From NCBI RefSeq assembly GCF_039729195.1, contig NZ_CP155796.1:3596001-3660000 (forward strand): a stretch of DNA of 64,000 nucleotides, written 5' to 3'. The notes beneath the pieces are model-generated. The model searched no databases and was not told where the DNA came from. It saw only the letters and a program-made list of their open reading frames with translations. Positions 53,761 to 61,622 of this stretch are shown piece after piece (the stretch's first letter is position 1; every line of letters starts with the position of its first letter). This stretch comes from Mycobacterium sp. DL (GTDB taxonomy: Bacteria > Actinomycetota > Actinomycetes > Mycobacteriales > Mycobacteriaceae). A program made the translations under genes and the position numbers.

Positions 53761-54738
53761 CTAGCGACCTGCTGATCTGCCCGGTGGCAGGCCGTAGGCG
53801 TCGGGGTCGATCAGGGCGTCGGGGCTGAGTAGGCCGTTGACCATGTGAGCTACCCGCATGGCGTCTTCTCCGGTGATTGGCCGCGCGGTCGGGCGTGATT
53901 GTCTGCGCGGGCGTTGTTGGTCGCTCTGTGGCGCTGTTGGGCGGTCGCAATCGTCATCGGCGCTGCTCAGGTCGGGGCTGTAGGCCGTCGCCGGGGCTGT
54001 GTGTGTGGTGTCTAGCTCTGAGAAAGATTGCCCACCAATAGAATCAGCCGGATCGATGTAACCGCGTGCTGCGCGGGACTCTTCGCGCGTTGCGGTTGAA
54101 AATTCGAGATCGCCTAGTATCTCTTCGAATCCCTTGGTTGGGCCGATCTCCACTGAAGTTGTGGGCTTCAGGCCGCCCCGGTCCAGAGCATCACGGATCG
54201 CAGCCAACTTGACCTGCGGACTCATATCGGGGTCAATAGCCATGCCTAGCAGTTCTTTTGCCATCCGGTCGGCAGCGTTCTCGATTCGTGCTCTGGCTGC
54301 CATCTTGACGTGTTTGGCCGCGCCACCATGAACCCGACAAACTGTGGCCCCGGCAATCGCAGGTTGCTTACAGCGGTCACCTGTCTTTCGGTGAGCTTTG
54401 CAACGGTGCTGTTGCACAGACGGTTTGGCGCGGCTCCACCATTCCTCGCTGTATCGGGTGACACGGGTTGCACCGGAATTTGTTTCAGGCTCTTTAGGGA
54501 TGACCGCTGGTAGATTGGCCGAACCGTTCGCCATAGGTGTTTCGCCTGATGGCTCACTGGGCCTAGCATCATCGCCGTATTTTTCGACCGTCCGCAACCA
54601 GCGCCGTTGTTTCTGTATCTCGGCAATCTGGCTCATGTACTGCTCTTCGGTCAGATCCCCGATTTCGCGTAGTTCCTTCAGCGCTGCCGCTTTGTTGCTC
54701 AACAGCTTTCGTTTCCTTTTGATCTGTCTGGTATTCAT
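53761..54738 (-). CDS. Cys/His zinc-finger protein of actinobacterial phages and satellites
   Basis: 325 residues from ATG 54738. N-terminal helical region, then a Cys-His cluster (HRCKAHRKTGDRCKQPAIAG then ATVCRVHGGAAKHVK) with the HGGA motif, followed by the MAARARIENAADRMAKEL and AIRDALDRGGLKPT segment. The same block is found in actinobacterial prophages, often adjacent to packaging or terminase genes; function unproven, perhaps DNA binding or small-terminase-like. Tail is low complexity. The 344-bp stretch upstream holds the iteron array. Confidence 0.75.
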   Translation of the reverse strand: MNTRQIKRKRKLLSNKAAALKELREIGDLTEEQYMSQIAEIQKQRRWLRTVEKYGDDARPSEPSGETPMANGSANLPAVIPKEPETNSGATRVTRYSEEWWSRAKPSVQQHRCKAHRKTGDRCKQPAIAGATVCRVHGGAAKHVKMAARARIENAADRMAKELLGMAIDPDMSPQVKLAAIRDALDRGGLKPTTSVEIGPTKGFEEILGDLEFSTATREESRAARGYIDPADSIGGQSFSELDTTHTAPATAYSPDLSSADDDCDRPTAPQSDQQRPRRQSRPTARPITGEDAMRVAHMVNGLLSPDALIDPDAYGLPPGRSAGR

Positions 54739-54812
54739 TAACCCAATCTCTCTATCTCTCAATCATTTTAGATACCGAAACACCACTTTCGCGTCTGTCT
54801 GTTTGCTCGCGA

Positions 54813-55032
54813 GATGCAGTGCGGAGATGCGATGCCTTAGGCACTCGCACTGCATGGCAGGCCTGCCAATGCAGCCGTGCGGAGCTATGTGCGGCGAAAA
54901 GATGGAATGCCGTACCCGCACTGCATCTTTTCGCAGGTAGTGCGGCATTTTTGAGAGATGCAGTGCGGACCGCACTCTATCCCGCAGACTACGGCAGCAA
55001 CGCCCAAAGATGCGGTGCGGGATGCAGTGCGG
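54813..55032. repeat. Iteron-like array, candidate replication origin or packaging site
   Basis: The 12-mer GATGCAGTGCGG occurs perfectly at 54813-54824, 54957-54968 and 55021-55032 on the plus strand and at 54916-54927 on the minus strand; a variant GATGCGGTGCGG (55009-55020) abuts the third, and 10-of-12 variants lie near 54846 and between. AGTGCGG-A-CCGCACT (54962-54976) forms a perfect palindrome. The array lies between the zinc-finger and primase/helicase genes with no coding frame. Resembles plasmid/satellite iterons bound by a replication initiator. Confidence 0.65.
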
Positions 55033-55082
55033 CTGACCTGCGGGAATCGGGCCAAAACTGTTTGCTGGCAGCGTCTCTGGAG

Positions 55083-57299
55083 TCATCGGGCACCACCCTT
55101 GCCGATTTCTCGGCCCCGTTTGAATGCCTCAATCTCTACGAGCCGGGATGAATCCCGGTACGGCTGTTGCTCAGTTCGTTTCACACTGACGAGATAGCCG
55201 TCCTTTATCGCCTTGTCCCACAACTCTCGCCACTGCCCACGCGAGAAACCTTCGTAGACGGCTACCATCGCTTTGACCGTGTTCGTCTTATTGGTGTACG
55301 GCTGCACATCTACGTGATCTTGTAGTGCGGCAATCGCTTCGAAGGCACCATTGAGCACCTGCGGATTGGCGCTGCCCTCACTATTGCTGCGCTGATTGAC
55401 TGACCAGTCACAGCTATCCCATTTGACGACGTGCGGATCACTGCGGTCCCGAACAAGATGCCAATCGATATCGTGGCGCATAGAACCTGTACGCCGCGTG
55501 CCGAATTCAACCTCCAACTTGGCGAAGCTGTCCGCGCCGACGGTGTGAAACGGCACCCGATGACGTTGCAGACTCCACGAATCAGCCCATTGGCTCACCC
55601 CCGAGAAACCGATGTCATCAAGATCGAGGCGCGAGTTGTCGGCGGATTTGTTGATGTGGTCACCGATGACCAGTGCTGCATACGGCTCTATCTCGGAGCG
55701 GATTTGAGCGAGCATCTGCCCGCGCGAGTACACGTTGGCCACATCGATTCCCTGCGGATGATAGGCATACAGCGGATCGATGACGACAAGAACCGGCTGC
55801 ACCGCGTCTAGGTGATGCCGGAGTGCATCAAGGTATTCGCCATCATCTAGCGGAGCGATTTTGTGCAGTGAGTGAAACGGTACGTCGGCCAGATCGGCTA
55901 GTGAATCGTAGCGTTTGGCGATGGCCTGATGACGGCTCATGAAGTCAACTTCGCCGCCTTCACCGGACAGGTAGATCACCGGACCTTGGGTGACCACGCT
56001 GAACTCATCCAGATACTTGCACCCGGTCGCCACAGACATACCGAGCGCGTGCATCTGCCAGGTTTTGAAAGCTTTTTTCTTGCCTGCGATGACACCGGCA
56101 GATTTTTCGATCCACACACCGCTGACCAACCACCGGGCCGGGGTGATCGCGCTGGCAAGTTCAGCCGGTGAGGTCAGCGGGTATTTTTCCCACGGTTGGC
56201 TACTCGGCTGATCATCGAGATCGTCCCACCAATTCGCTTCGTTCGTGCTGCCTGTCACCGGGTCTGCCTTACGGGTATCGGTTCCGTAGTCGCGAAAGAG
56301 TCGTGCTCGCAGGTCCGCCAGATTCTCTGCCTTGGCCGCCGCTACGGCATCACCGACCAGGCGGGTGAAATCAGCCCGATCAAACGTGCGGTCACGCTGT
56401 TGGTAGTGCTGTTCGGCAAGCTTGCGAACCGTGGCCACTGCTGGCTTGAACGAATAGGCACCGGCCCGCGATTCACGCGCGATACGGCACAGCACGGAGA
56501 AAGTCGGGCTATGGGTGTTGTCGAGACTTTCTGCCAGCTCAGCGCGGTAGTCCCGTAGAACAGGCTCAAGATAGGTCGGTGCCTTATTAGCGGTGTGCTG
56601 GGCGGCGAACTCGCCAATCTCTGCGGTGGTCGCTGTCGAACCCCGAACCGCCTTGGCGGTTCTTCTCAGCCCATCGATATAGGCCGGCGGTAGTTCGGGC
56701 AGATCAGCCGGCGACGGCAAAATTCCATGTTTTCGGAGCTTCGCCGCTGGGGTCACCAGTCGATACCGCTGGCCGGTGTGATGCCAGGAACCCGCTGCGA
56801 TCACATAACGGTGATTGTGGTCAATGAAGTCGATGCCGGAACCGCGTTGCTCGTTCGGTTCCCAATCAACAGGCTTTCGGAACAGCCGGATACCTGAGCC
56901 ATCGAAACGCGCCGTGACTATGTACGTCGGCGGTAGTGGCCCCCAATCGTCTGCCCACCGTTGCAGTGTCTCTAGACCACGCTTGCCGTCGTAGGCGTCA
57001 ACATCGATTCCCACAACATCGGCAGGCAGTACCAAACCAAGGGAAAGTATGCCCGCCGTGCCGTTACCGATACGTTGTTCTACCGAGGCTGGCCACGCGC
57101 TGATTTCTTCGCGCGATGCCGTTCTGTGGTTGTAGCCGTGTAGCTCACTCAACCACGGCGATTTGAAGCGGCCCCGCTCATCGCGCCTGCCAGCCGGTAA
57201 GACTCCATATCCGCGTTCGATGTGCGCCAGAGCCCGCGTCACGAACTCCTGCCCGGTAATGCCTTGCGGACCCGTCTGCTCTGCTCCTACACTGGTCAC
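55083..57299 (-). CDS. Primase-polymerase fused to a RepA-like AAA+ helicase
   Basis: 738 residues. Residues ~15-185 are an AEP-type bifunctional primase/polymerase with catalytic DVD at 99-101 (VVGIDVDAYDGKRG) and GSGIRLFRKP. Residues ~385-620 are a RecA-like ATPase: Walker A region GVIAGKKKAFKTWQ (lysine present, but not the usual GxxxxGK[ST] pattern), Walker B VLVVIDPLYAYH and a Q-rich sensor region. Such proteins start replication of satellite and integrative elements. It is transcribed leftward from the promoter region around 58244-58569, and the iterons follow its 3' end. Confidence 0.9.
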   Translation of the reverse strand: MTSVGAEQTGPQGITGQEFVTRALAHIERGYGVLPAGRRDERGRFKSPWLSELHGYNHRTASREEISAWPASVEQRIGNGTAGILSLGLVLPADVVGIDVDAYDGKRGLETLQRWADDWGPLPPTYIVTARFDGSGIRLFRKPVDWEPNEQRGSGIDFIDHNHRYVIAAGSWHHTGQRYRLVTPAAKLRKHGILPSPADLPELPPAYIDGLRRTAKAVRGSTATTAEIGEFAAQHTANKAPTYLEPVLRDYRAELAESLDNTHSPTFSVLCRIARESRAGAYSFKPAVATVRKLAEQHYQQRDRTFDRADFTRLVGDAVAAAKAENLADLRARLFRDYGTDTRKADPVTGSTNEANWWDDLDDQPSSQPWEKYPLTSPAELASAITPARWLVSGVWIEKSAGVIAGKKKAFKTWQMHALGMSVATGCKYLDEFSVVTQGPVIYLSGEGGEVDFMSRHQAIAKRYDSLADLADVPFHSLHKIAPLDDGEYLDALRHHLDAVQPVLVVIDPLYAYHPQGIDVANVYSRGQMLAQIRSEIEPYAALVIGDHINKSADNSRLDLDDIGFSGVSQWADSWSLQRHRVPFHTVGADSFAKLEVEFGTRRTGSMRHDIDWHLVRDRSDPHVVKWDSCDWSVNQRSNSEGSANPQVLNGAFEAIAALQDHVDVQPYTNKTNTVKAMVAVYEGFSRGQWRELWDKAIKDGYLVSVKRTEQQPYRDSSRLVEIEAFKRGREIGKGGAR

Positions 57300-57417
57300 T
57301 GATCGGTCCGTTCGGATGCATTCACGCTGCCTCCCTTCATTATTCGATCACTTTCATTTCATCCCCCAGCGTTCAAGCCCCCAAAGGAATCTGCCGCCTT
57401 TGGGGGCTTGTTCGTCC

Positions 57418-58014
57418 TTAGCGCCGGTCGAACTCATCTGACCAGCCGGAGTGCCTGCGGTAATCGTCGCGGAGTTCTTTCGGCTCATCGAACCACTCGC
57501 GGCACTTCGCGCAGCACTTGAACAGGCACACGAATTCACCAAGTTTCACCGGCAGATCGATAGTGGCTGCGTACTTGTCGCATCCAAACCACAGTGCGAC
57601 ATCACAGACCCGGTGATTGGTCATGTACTTTTTGGCCACGTCTTGCCAGGTGAACTCTTCGGACAGCGGGACCAAACCCCGGTGATCGATAGCCATCAAC
57701 GCATACAGCCGTGTCATCGTTCGCGGCCCGTACTGCGGCCCCAGATGCTCAGCGATGATCGTTTCACCGGCAACCTGCGGCAGCCGTACCGACGTGCGGT
57801 AACTATCGATCAGATCGCGCGCGAGATTCTGTGCGTCGGGGTGCGAATCTAGCGGTCCAATTCGTGCAAACAGATTGTTGGACATAGCTTCTGACATGGC
57901 ATCGATTTCGGTCCAGTCCAGCACTGCGGGCGCACCGATTGCCGAATTGACCTGATTGATACGTTGGTGAATATCGTGATAGGGGCTGTGGTGCTTGAAC
58001 GGATCGTGTTCCAT
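57418..58014 (-). CDS. Element protein of unknown function with C-terminal Cys cluster
   Basis: 198 residues from ATG 58014, which has AAGGG 7 nt upstream. No family recognised. C-terminus LGEFVCLFKCCAKCREWFDE contains a C-x3-C-C-x2-C cluster that could bind zinc. Overall helical. Lies in the leftward operon between an HTH protein and the primase/helicase; about 120 bp separate it from the latter. Confidence 0.7.
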   Translation of the reverse strand: MEHDPFKHHSPYHDIHQRINQVNSAIGAPAVLDWTEIDAMSEAMSNNLFARIGPLDSHPDAQNLARDLIDSYRTSVRLPQVAGETIIAEHLGPQYGPRTMTRLYALMAIDHRGLVPLSEEFTWQDVAKKYMTNHRVCDVALWFGCDKYAATIDLPVKLGEFVCLFKCCAKCREWFDEPKELRDDYRRHSGWSDEFDRR

Positions 58015-58024
58015 CGTTTGCCCT

Positions 58025-58243
58025 TCAGAAGTTCTCATTGAGCCATGCATCCAGCACAGAGATTGGCCAATACGCCTTATGATCCCGAACGATGGGACGG
58101 CGCAACGTTTTCTTTTTGTAGACGTGGTGAGTGATCGTGTCAACGGTAATGTGAGGGAACCGCTTCTGGCAGTACTCGGCGGCTTGCTTCTTTCGCAGCA
58201 AAATGTCTGCCTGCGAATCGATTTCGGCGATTGCTTCTGGCAT
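58025..58243 (-). CDS. Small HTH/AlpA-like DNA-binding protein
   Basis: 72 residues from ATG 58243. Contains a winged-helix-like segment (LLRKKQAAEYCQKRFPHITV, DTITHHVYKKKTLRRPIVRD, AYWPISVLDAWLNENF) with the pattern of MerR/AlpA-type excisionases and satellite regulators. First gene of the leftward operon; likely controls early genes or acts as second Xis. Confidence 0.65.
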   Translation of the reverse strand: MPEAIAEIDSQADILLRKKQAAEYCQKRFPHITVDTITHHVYKKKTLRRPIVRDHKAYWPISVLDAWLNENF

Positions 58244-58569
58244 CACTGAATAACCCTTCTTATTGCTTGGGATTCGGCCTAAACCGGCCTGATCAGGCCA
58301 GCGTACCTCGAACTATGTTGGCGCACAACGGCATCAGACGACTTCACCACTTGACCACACGCGGTCGGCGAGAGCACAATGGACATAGGAGCAGCAATAG
58401 GAGCCGCTGAGAAGCGCTCTGAGCTTGCGTAAGACGCCCTCCGAGGTCAGAGCCGCCCAGCGCGGAGAGAACCGCCGTCGCGCAGACGAATTGGTGGGTT
58501 TGACTAGCCTTTTCCTGCCGGTTCGTTTGCGGACAGACGGTTTCCTTGAAACTTCGCGAAAGGCAACCG
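58244..58569. promoter_or_regulatory. Divergent control region of the element with palindrome
   Basis: 326 bp between the leftward HTH/primase operon and the rightward capsid gene. Holds a perfect 14-bp palindrome GGCCTGATCAGGCC (58286-58299) with a neighbouring GGCC copy, and a TTGCGTAAG element (58425-58433) like the integrase-arm repeats. It is the best place for the lysis/lysogeny-type switch. A small minus-strand frame at 58334-58576 is not convincing. Confidence 0.55.
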
Positions 58570-59727
58570 ATGTCATCGTTTTCTAGAGCCTGGCCTGTTC
58601 TACCGTTTGGTGCGGACGGTGGTATTCAGCTTGAATCCGACGCTTTACCAAGAGTTACCCACACTGTTGACGGGGTGGATCTCAATCGGATCTGGGGTGA
58701 GGTTCGCCAAGTTGTCCAAACGTGGAACGCGCATCGTTCCGCACTGTCTTCTCTGCTGAGCTTCTGGCACACCAACTCAGCCGACGCGATCCCGCAAAGC
58801 ACGACGATTGAGCGTTTCGAAAAGGCAACGGAACTGGGAGAGCCTGAATCATTGCGGCCCCCAAGTGAGTACCTGCTACTTGGCTACACCTTCGATGATT
58901 ACGACCGCGCTTCACGCTGGTCTTGGCGGGCGATCCGCGAAATGACCGCCCAACAGGTTCGCGCGACGATGGACTATGCCCTTGAATCCGATAATAGACT
59001 CGTTAACGGAACGATCCTGCAACGATTGTTTGATCCCGCCCAAGATGCCAACGAAAACGCAACTCCTGTCTACGGCCTCTATACAGGAAACGATGGACAC
59101 CGACCGCCGTCATATCTCGGAAAGTCGTTCGCGGCCAATCACTCTCACTATCTGGTCAGCGGAGCCGCCGAGGTCGATTCGGGAGATATTGAACAACTCA
59201 TCAAAACGGTAAGCGAACACGGTTTCGGCTCTGAACCCGGCAGCCAACTTATTCTGCTGGTCAACCCCGAACAGCTGGACCGCATCGCATCTTTCAGGGC
59301 GGGAATCGAAAACGCCACCGGCATTTTTGCGAACCACGATTTCGTGCCGAGTCAGGGCGCACCGGCCTTCTACACACCAAACGAGATCGTCGGCGAACGC
59401 GCACCGGCCAAGTTCGAAGGACTGCGCGTTGCCGGTTCTTTCGGAGCCGCGTGGGTAATCGCCCTCGATGATGTGCCCGAAGGCTATATGGCGTGTGTAG
59501 CCACGTATGGAAACAACAGCCCCGGCAACTGCATCGGCGTTCGTCAGCACATCAACCCCAACTACCAAGGATTCCGCGTGATCCCTGGCCCGGTTCCTGC
59601 GTACCCGATTACCTCAGCGTTCTACACCAGGGCGTTCGGTGTCGGTGTGCGGCGAAGAGGCCAGGCGGCAGTGATGCAGATTAAGGCGTCGGGATCGTTC
59701 GACACTCCCGATATCTACTCGTCATGA
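58570..59727 (+). CDS. Major-capsid-like protein (phage HK97-type fold)
   Basis: 385 residues from ATG 58570 (GAAAGG ribosome site). Sequence features match actinophage-type major capsid proteins: GILQ-style helical start (SAWPVLPFGADGG-like N-terminus), central E-loop-like acidic and aromatic region, LILLVNPEQLDRIASFRAGI and the C-terminal ITSAFYTRAFGVGVRRRGQA, VMQIKASGSFDTPDIYSS. No portal, protease or terminase is nearby, so it would need a helper phage to build particles. Recognition is from pattern and moderate. Confidence 0.7.
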   Translation: MSSFSRAWPVLPFGADGGIQLESDALPRVTHTVDGVDLNRIWGEVRQVVQTWNAHRSALSSLLSFWHTNSADAIPQSTTIERFEKATELGEPESLRPPSEYLLLGYTFDDYDRASRWSWRAIREMTAQQVRATMDYALESDNRLVNGTILQRLFDPAQDANENATPVYGLYTGNDGHRPPSYLGKSFAANHSHYLVSGAAEVDSGDIEQLIKTVSEHGFGSEPGSQLILLVNPEQLDRIASFRAGIENATGIFANHDFVPSQGAPAFYTPNEIVGERAPAKFEGLRVAGSFGAAWVIALDDVPEGYMACVATYGNNSPGNCIGVRQHINPNYQGFRVIPGPVPAYPITSAFYTRAFGVGVRRRGQAAVMQIKASGSFDTPDIYSS

Positions 59728-59951
59728 AGCGGCGAAGTCGAACCGGCGACGGCGGTGTTGGGCTGAGCTATGAACCGCCCATCGGTTCTGCACAACGGCT
59801 GGCAGCAGAAGAAAATGACGCAACCGAGTTGAGTTGGGGAAACGGCCTAGTACCCCCAGGGCTAGAAAACGCACCACCGAGCGAAGGCGGCATGTATCAG
59901 GGTGTCTCACCGCCGCAACCGCCAAGAATCCAGATTTGTGGCGGTCACTAA
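59724..59951 (+). CDS. Small element protein of unknown function
   Basis: 75 residues, ATG overlapping the capsid stop by 4 bp (ATGA), so translationally coupled. Gly/Pro-rich, no membrane helix, no recognised domain. Could be a capsid-associated or decoration protein by position. Confidence 0.55.
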   Translation: MKRRSRTGDGGVGLSYEPPIGSAQRLAAEENDATELSWGNGLVPPGLENAPPSEGGMYQGVSPPQPPRIQICGGH

Positions 59952-59961
59952 CGCATACCTG

Positions 59962-60207
59962 TCAACCGTAAAGTTGGCGGTCCCGATCTTGCTGCGTCTC
60001 AAAGGTTGTCGTAGCTTTCTTTACTAATTCGGCATCAACATCAGGATAAGATTCCGCAACTTTGCTAACCGCCTGAAATACTTGTGGTGCCAGCATCAAT
60101 GAAAGTCTGGGCCATTCGCCAAGTTCCACAGCGTTTTTCAACGAGAAATTGAAGCGTTCCCTTGCTTTCGCTTCCGTGGTCTCGGGTATTTCATCCCACG
60201 AAGTCAT
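59962..60207 (-). CDS. Small element protein of unknown function
   Basis: 81 residues from ATG 60207, which has GAAAGGGTG upstream; the open frame extends to 60342 without a good start. Sequence MTSWDEIPETTEAKARERFN onward is charged and helical, ending DRDRQLYG. No family recognised. Convergent with the capsid-associated gene; the stop is 10 bp past its end. Confidence 0.6.
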   Translation of the reverse strand: MTSWDEIPETTEAKARERFNFSLKNAVELGEWPRLSLMLAPQVFQAVSKVAESYPDVDAELVKKATTTFETQQDRDRQLYG

Positions 60208-60370
60208 TTCAGACACCCTTTCGCCGCTCGCACTCAATTCTACCTGATTATTCGGCAGTGCTGTTCGACTCAGCATCGCCCGGGCGGTGGGGTTATTCAA
60301 GCACGCAAGAGTGCCAGTCGCAGAATTGAACTGCGAACCCAAAGAGGGTAACCATTCTGGCTGATAGTTG

Positions 60371-60829
60371 TCAGTTTCGTTCGGCGAAATCTATCGCTGC
60401 CTTCATATAGCCGATGTCTGCGATATCGTAGTATTTCTGCCCGTCGCTGTGTTCTTCGGGTTCATACCCCTTCGAACGTGCGTGCGCTTCAAATTGCGTA
60501 CTACACATCCCGAGATATCTCGCTGCGTTATCCAGCCCTATGTAATCGGGCACTACCGTCGATCCCGGTAATAAATCGCGAATCTCTCGCACATCGCAAC
60601 TTAAGGATTCCGCACAAAGCATCCTGGCGGCACTTGCCAAGAGCATCAAATTATGGCCGACTTCACTGTCTGCCACACGGTCCTGCAGCACATAGCTGCC
60701 TAGCATTGTAAGTTGGTCACTCAAATATCGTACTTCATTAGCCAGAAGCCCTAGCCGATCTAGCGTTGCATCTGCCACCTCTGCCATGTGCTCTTCGGGC
60801 GTGCGGCTACAACCATCGTTGCTATTCAT
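60371..60829 (-). CDS. Element protein with C-terminal HTH-like segment
   Basis: 152 residues; ATG overlaps the stop of the upstream excisionase-like gene (ATGA). Long helical N-terminal part (AEVADATLDRLGLLANEVRY) and a C-terminal region (YIGLDNAARYLGMCSTQFEA, HARSKGYEPEEHSDGQ) resembling an HTH-17/excisionase-like DNA-binding segment. Function unknown, probably regulates or assists excision or replication. Confidence 0.65.
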   Translation of the reverse strand: MNSNDGCSRTPEEHMAEVADATLDRLGLLANEVRYLSDQLTMLGSYVLQDRVADSEVGHNLMLLASAARMLCAESLSCDVREIRDLLPGSTVVPDYIGLDNAARYLGMCSTQFEAHARSKGYEPEEHSDGQKYYDIADIGYMKAAIDFAERN

Positions 60830-61011
60830 GCGCGTATTCCTTGATACTCAATTGGTGTCGCAAAGTTGTCAACTTCCGCCTGGTCGACCTTGATGAGTCG
60901 ACCGACTTGATACCCCTTAATTTTTCCCTCAGCGATGAACGTTCGAACAGTATTTGGCGAGACGTTCAATTGATGAGCAGCTTTCGTAGTAGAAACGAGT
61001 TTTCGGTTCAC
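60826..61011 (-). CDS. xis: Excisionase-like HTH protein
   Basis: 61 residues from GTG 61011 preceded by GAAAGG (7 nt spacing); a TTG at 61032 would give 68 residues. STTKAAHQLNVSPNTVRTFI is a MerR/HTH-17-type helix-turn-helix and GRLIKVDQAEVDNF the wing, as in phage Xis/RDF proteins. Position beside attR and coupling to the downstream gene fit a recombination directionality factor. Confidence 0.72.
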   Translation of the reverse strand: MNRKLVSTTKAAHQLNVSPNTVRTFIAEGKIKGYQVGRLIKVDQAEVDNFATPIEYQGIRA

Positions 61012-61507
61012 TGATGGCCTTTCGTCGCACAAATGAATAACAGGACTGCCCTTTACTCACCTGGCGCTCTCGGACTAGCACCCTTTGAAGAATTCGCTAA
61101 GGCGACTGACGATGGTGAATTTCAGCCAGGCTAGCGAGAAACCGACTCGCATTGCGGAACCTTCGCTATCGAATCTAGTTGGATGCACAAATATGGTCAA
61201 CCATCACATTTGTTTCCTATTTCGTGAAATGGTCGACCTGCGCCAAATCGTTCTCCAGAGAGCGATTTGGCAACCAGCCCGCTGCAGCTACCCCGGCCAG
61301 CCGCGTACATGGCTCTACGGCGATCTGAGCGGCCCGTCTGCACGTCCTCCCGGCACCCGCCGGGGCGGGGGTGCGAAGTTTGTTAGCTGGATGCCAATCC
61401 ATCTGCGCCCACGTTATTGCGTAAGGCTTGCGTAATTTTGAGTCCTTTTTGCGCGAGGGCGAGGCAACACAACCGGAGGAAACGCCAATCTAGCTGGGCT
61501 TTCGTTT
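61012..61507. other. Right-end non-coding region with integrase-arm repeats
   Basis: About 500 bp with no convincing gene. TTGCGTAAG (61417-61425) and TTGCGTAA (61428-61435) form a directly repeated pair separated by 2 nt, matching the left-end pair at 49621-49639, 70-90 bp from attR. These are likely binding sites for the integrase arm domain or Xis. Confidence 0.55.
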
Positions 61508-61551
61508 GTGGGGCGGGCGGGGCTCGAACCCGCGACCAAGGGATTATGAGT
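61508..61551. repeat. attR core within the restored tRNA gene
   Basis: 44 bp identical to 49413-49456. Here it is part of the complete tRNA gene, so integration restored the tRNA 3' part with element-borne sequence. Confidence 0.9.
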
Positions 61552-61582
61552 CCCCGGCTCTGACCAACTGAGCTACCGCCCC
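61509..61582 (-). tRNA. tRNA with CAT anticodon (Met elongator or Ile2), integration target
   Basis: 74 nt: acceptor GGGGCGG/CCGCCCC, D-stem GCTC/GAGC, anticodon loop CTCATAA in a 5-bp stem, T-arm GCGGG-TTCGAGC-CCCGC, discriminator A, no encoded CCA. All arms pair. The variable part TGGTC after ATAATCCCT resembles lysidine-modified Ile2 tRNAs more than elongator Met, but this is a weak cue. The insertion left the 5' part at the chromosomal right side and restored the 3' end. Confidence 0.88.
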
Positions 61583-61622
61583 CGTCGCGACGTGCGCGGC
61601 ACCCATGGTCGCACACGACAAC

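Larger units (their letters stand above)
49413..61551. mobile_element. 12.1-kb integrative element in a tRNA gene (satellite-prophage-like)
   Basis: Bounded by a perfect 44-bp direct repeat (49413-49456 and 61508-61551) that is the 3' part of a tRNA gene. Carries tyrosine integrase, serine recombinase, excisionase-like HTH, primase/helicase, zinc-finger protein, major-capsid-like protein, several small proteins, iterons and integrase-arm-like repeats. No portal, terminase large subunit, head-tail or tail genes were seen. GC is clearly lower than in flanks, especially for the cargo genes at 49768-51674. Size and gene content point to a phage satellite or reduced prophage. Confidence 0.85.

Noticed and set aside
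58334..58576. Small minus-strand frame of 80 residues in the element control region
   Set aside because: Overlaps the capsid start, no good ribosome site, no family; composition is ambiguous, so left out with some doubt.
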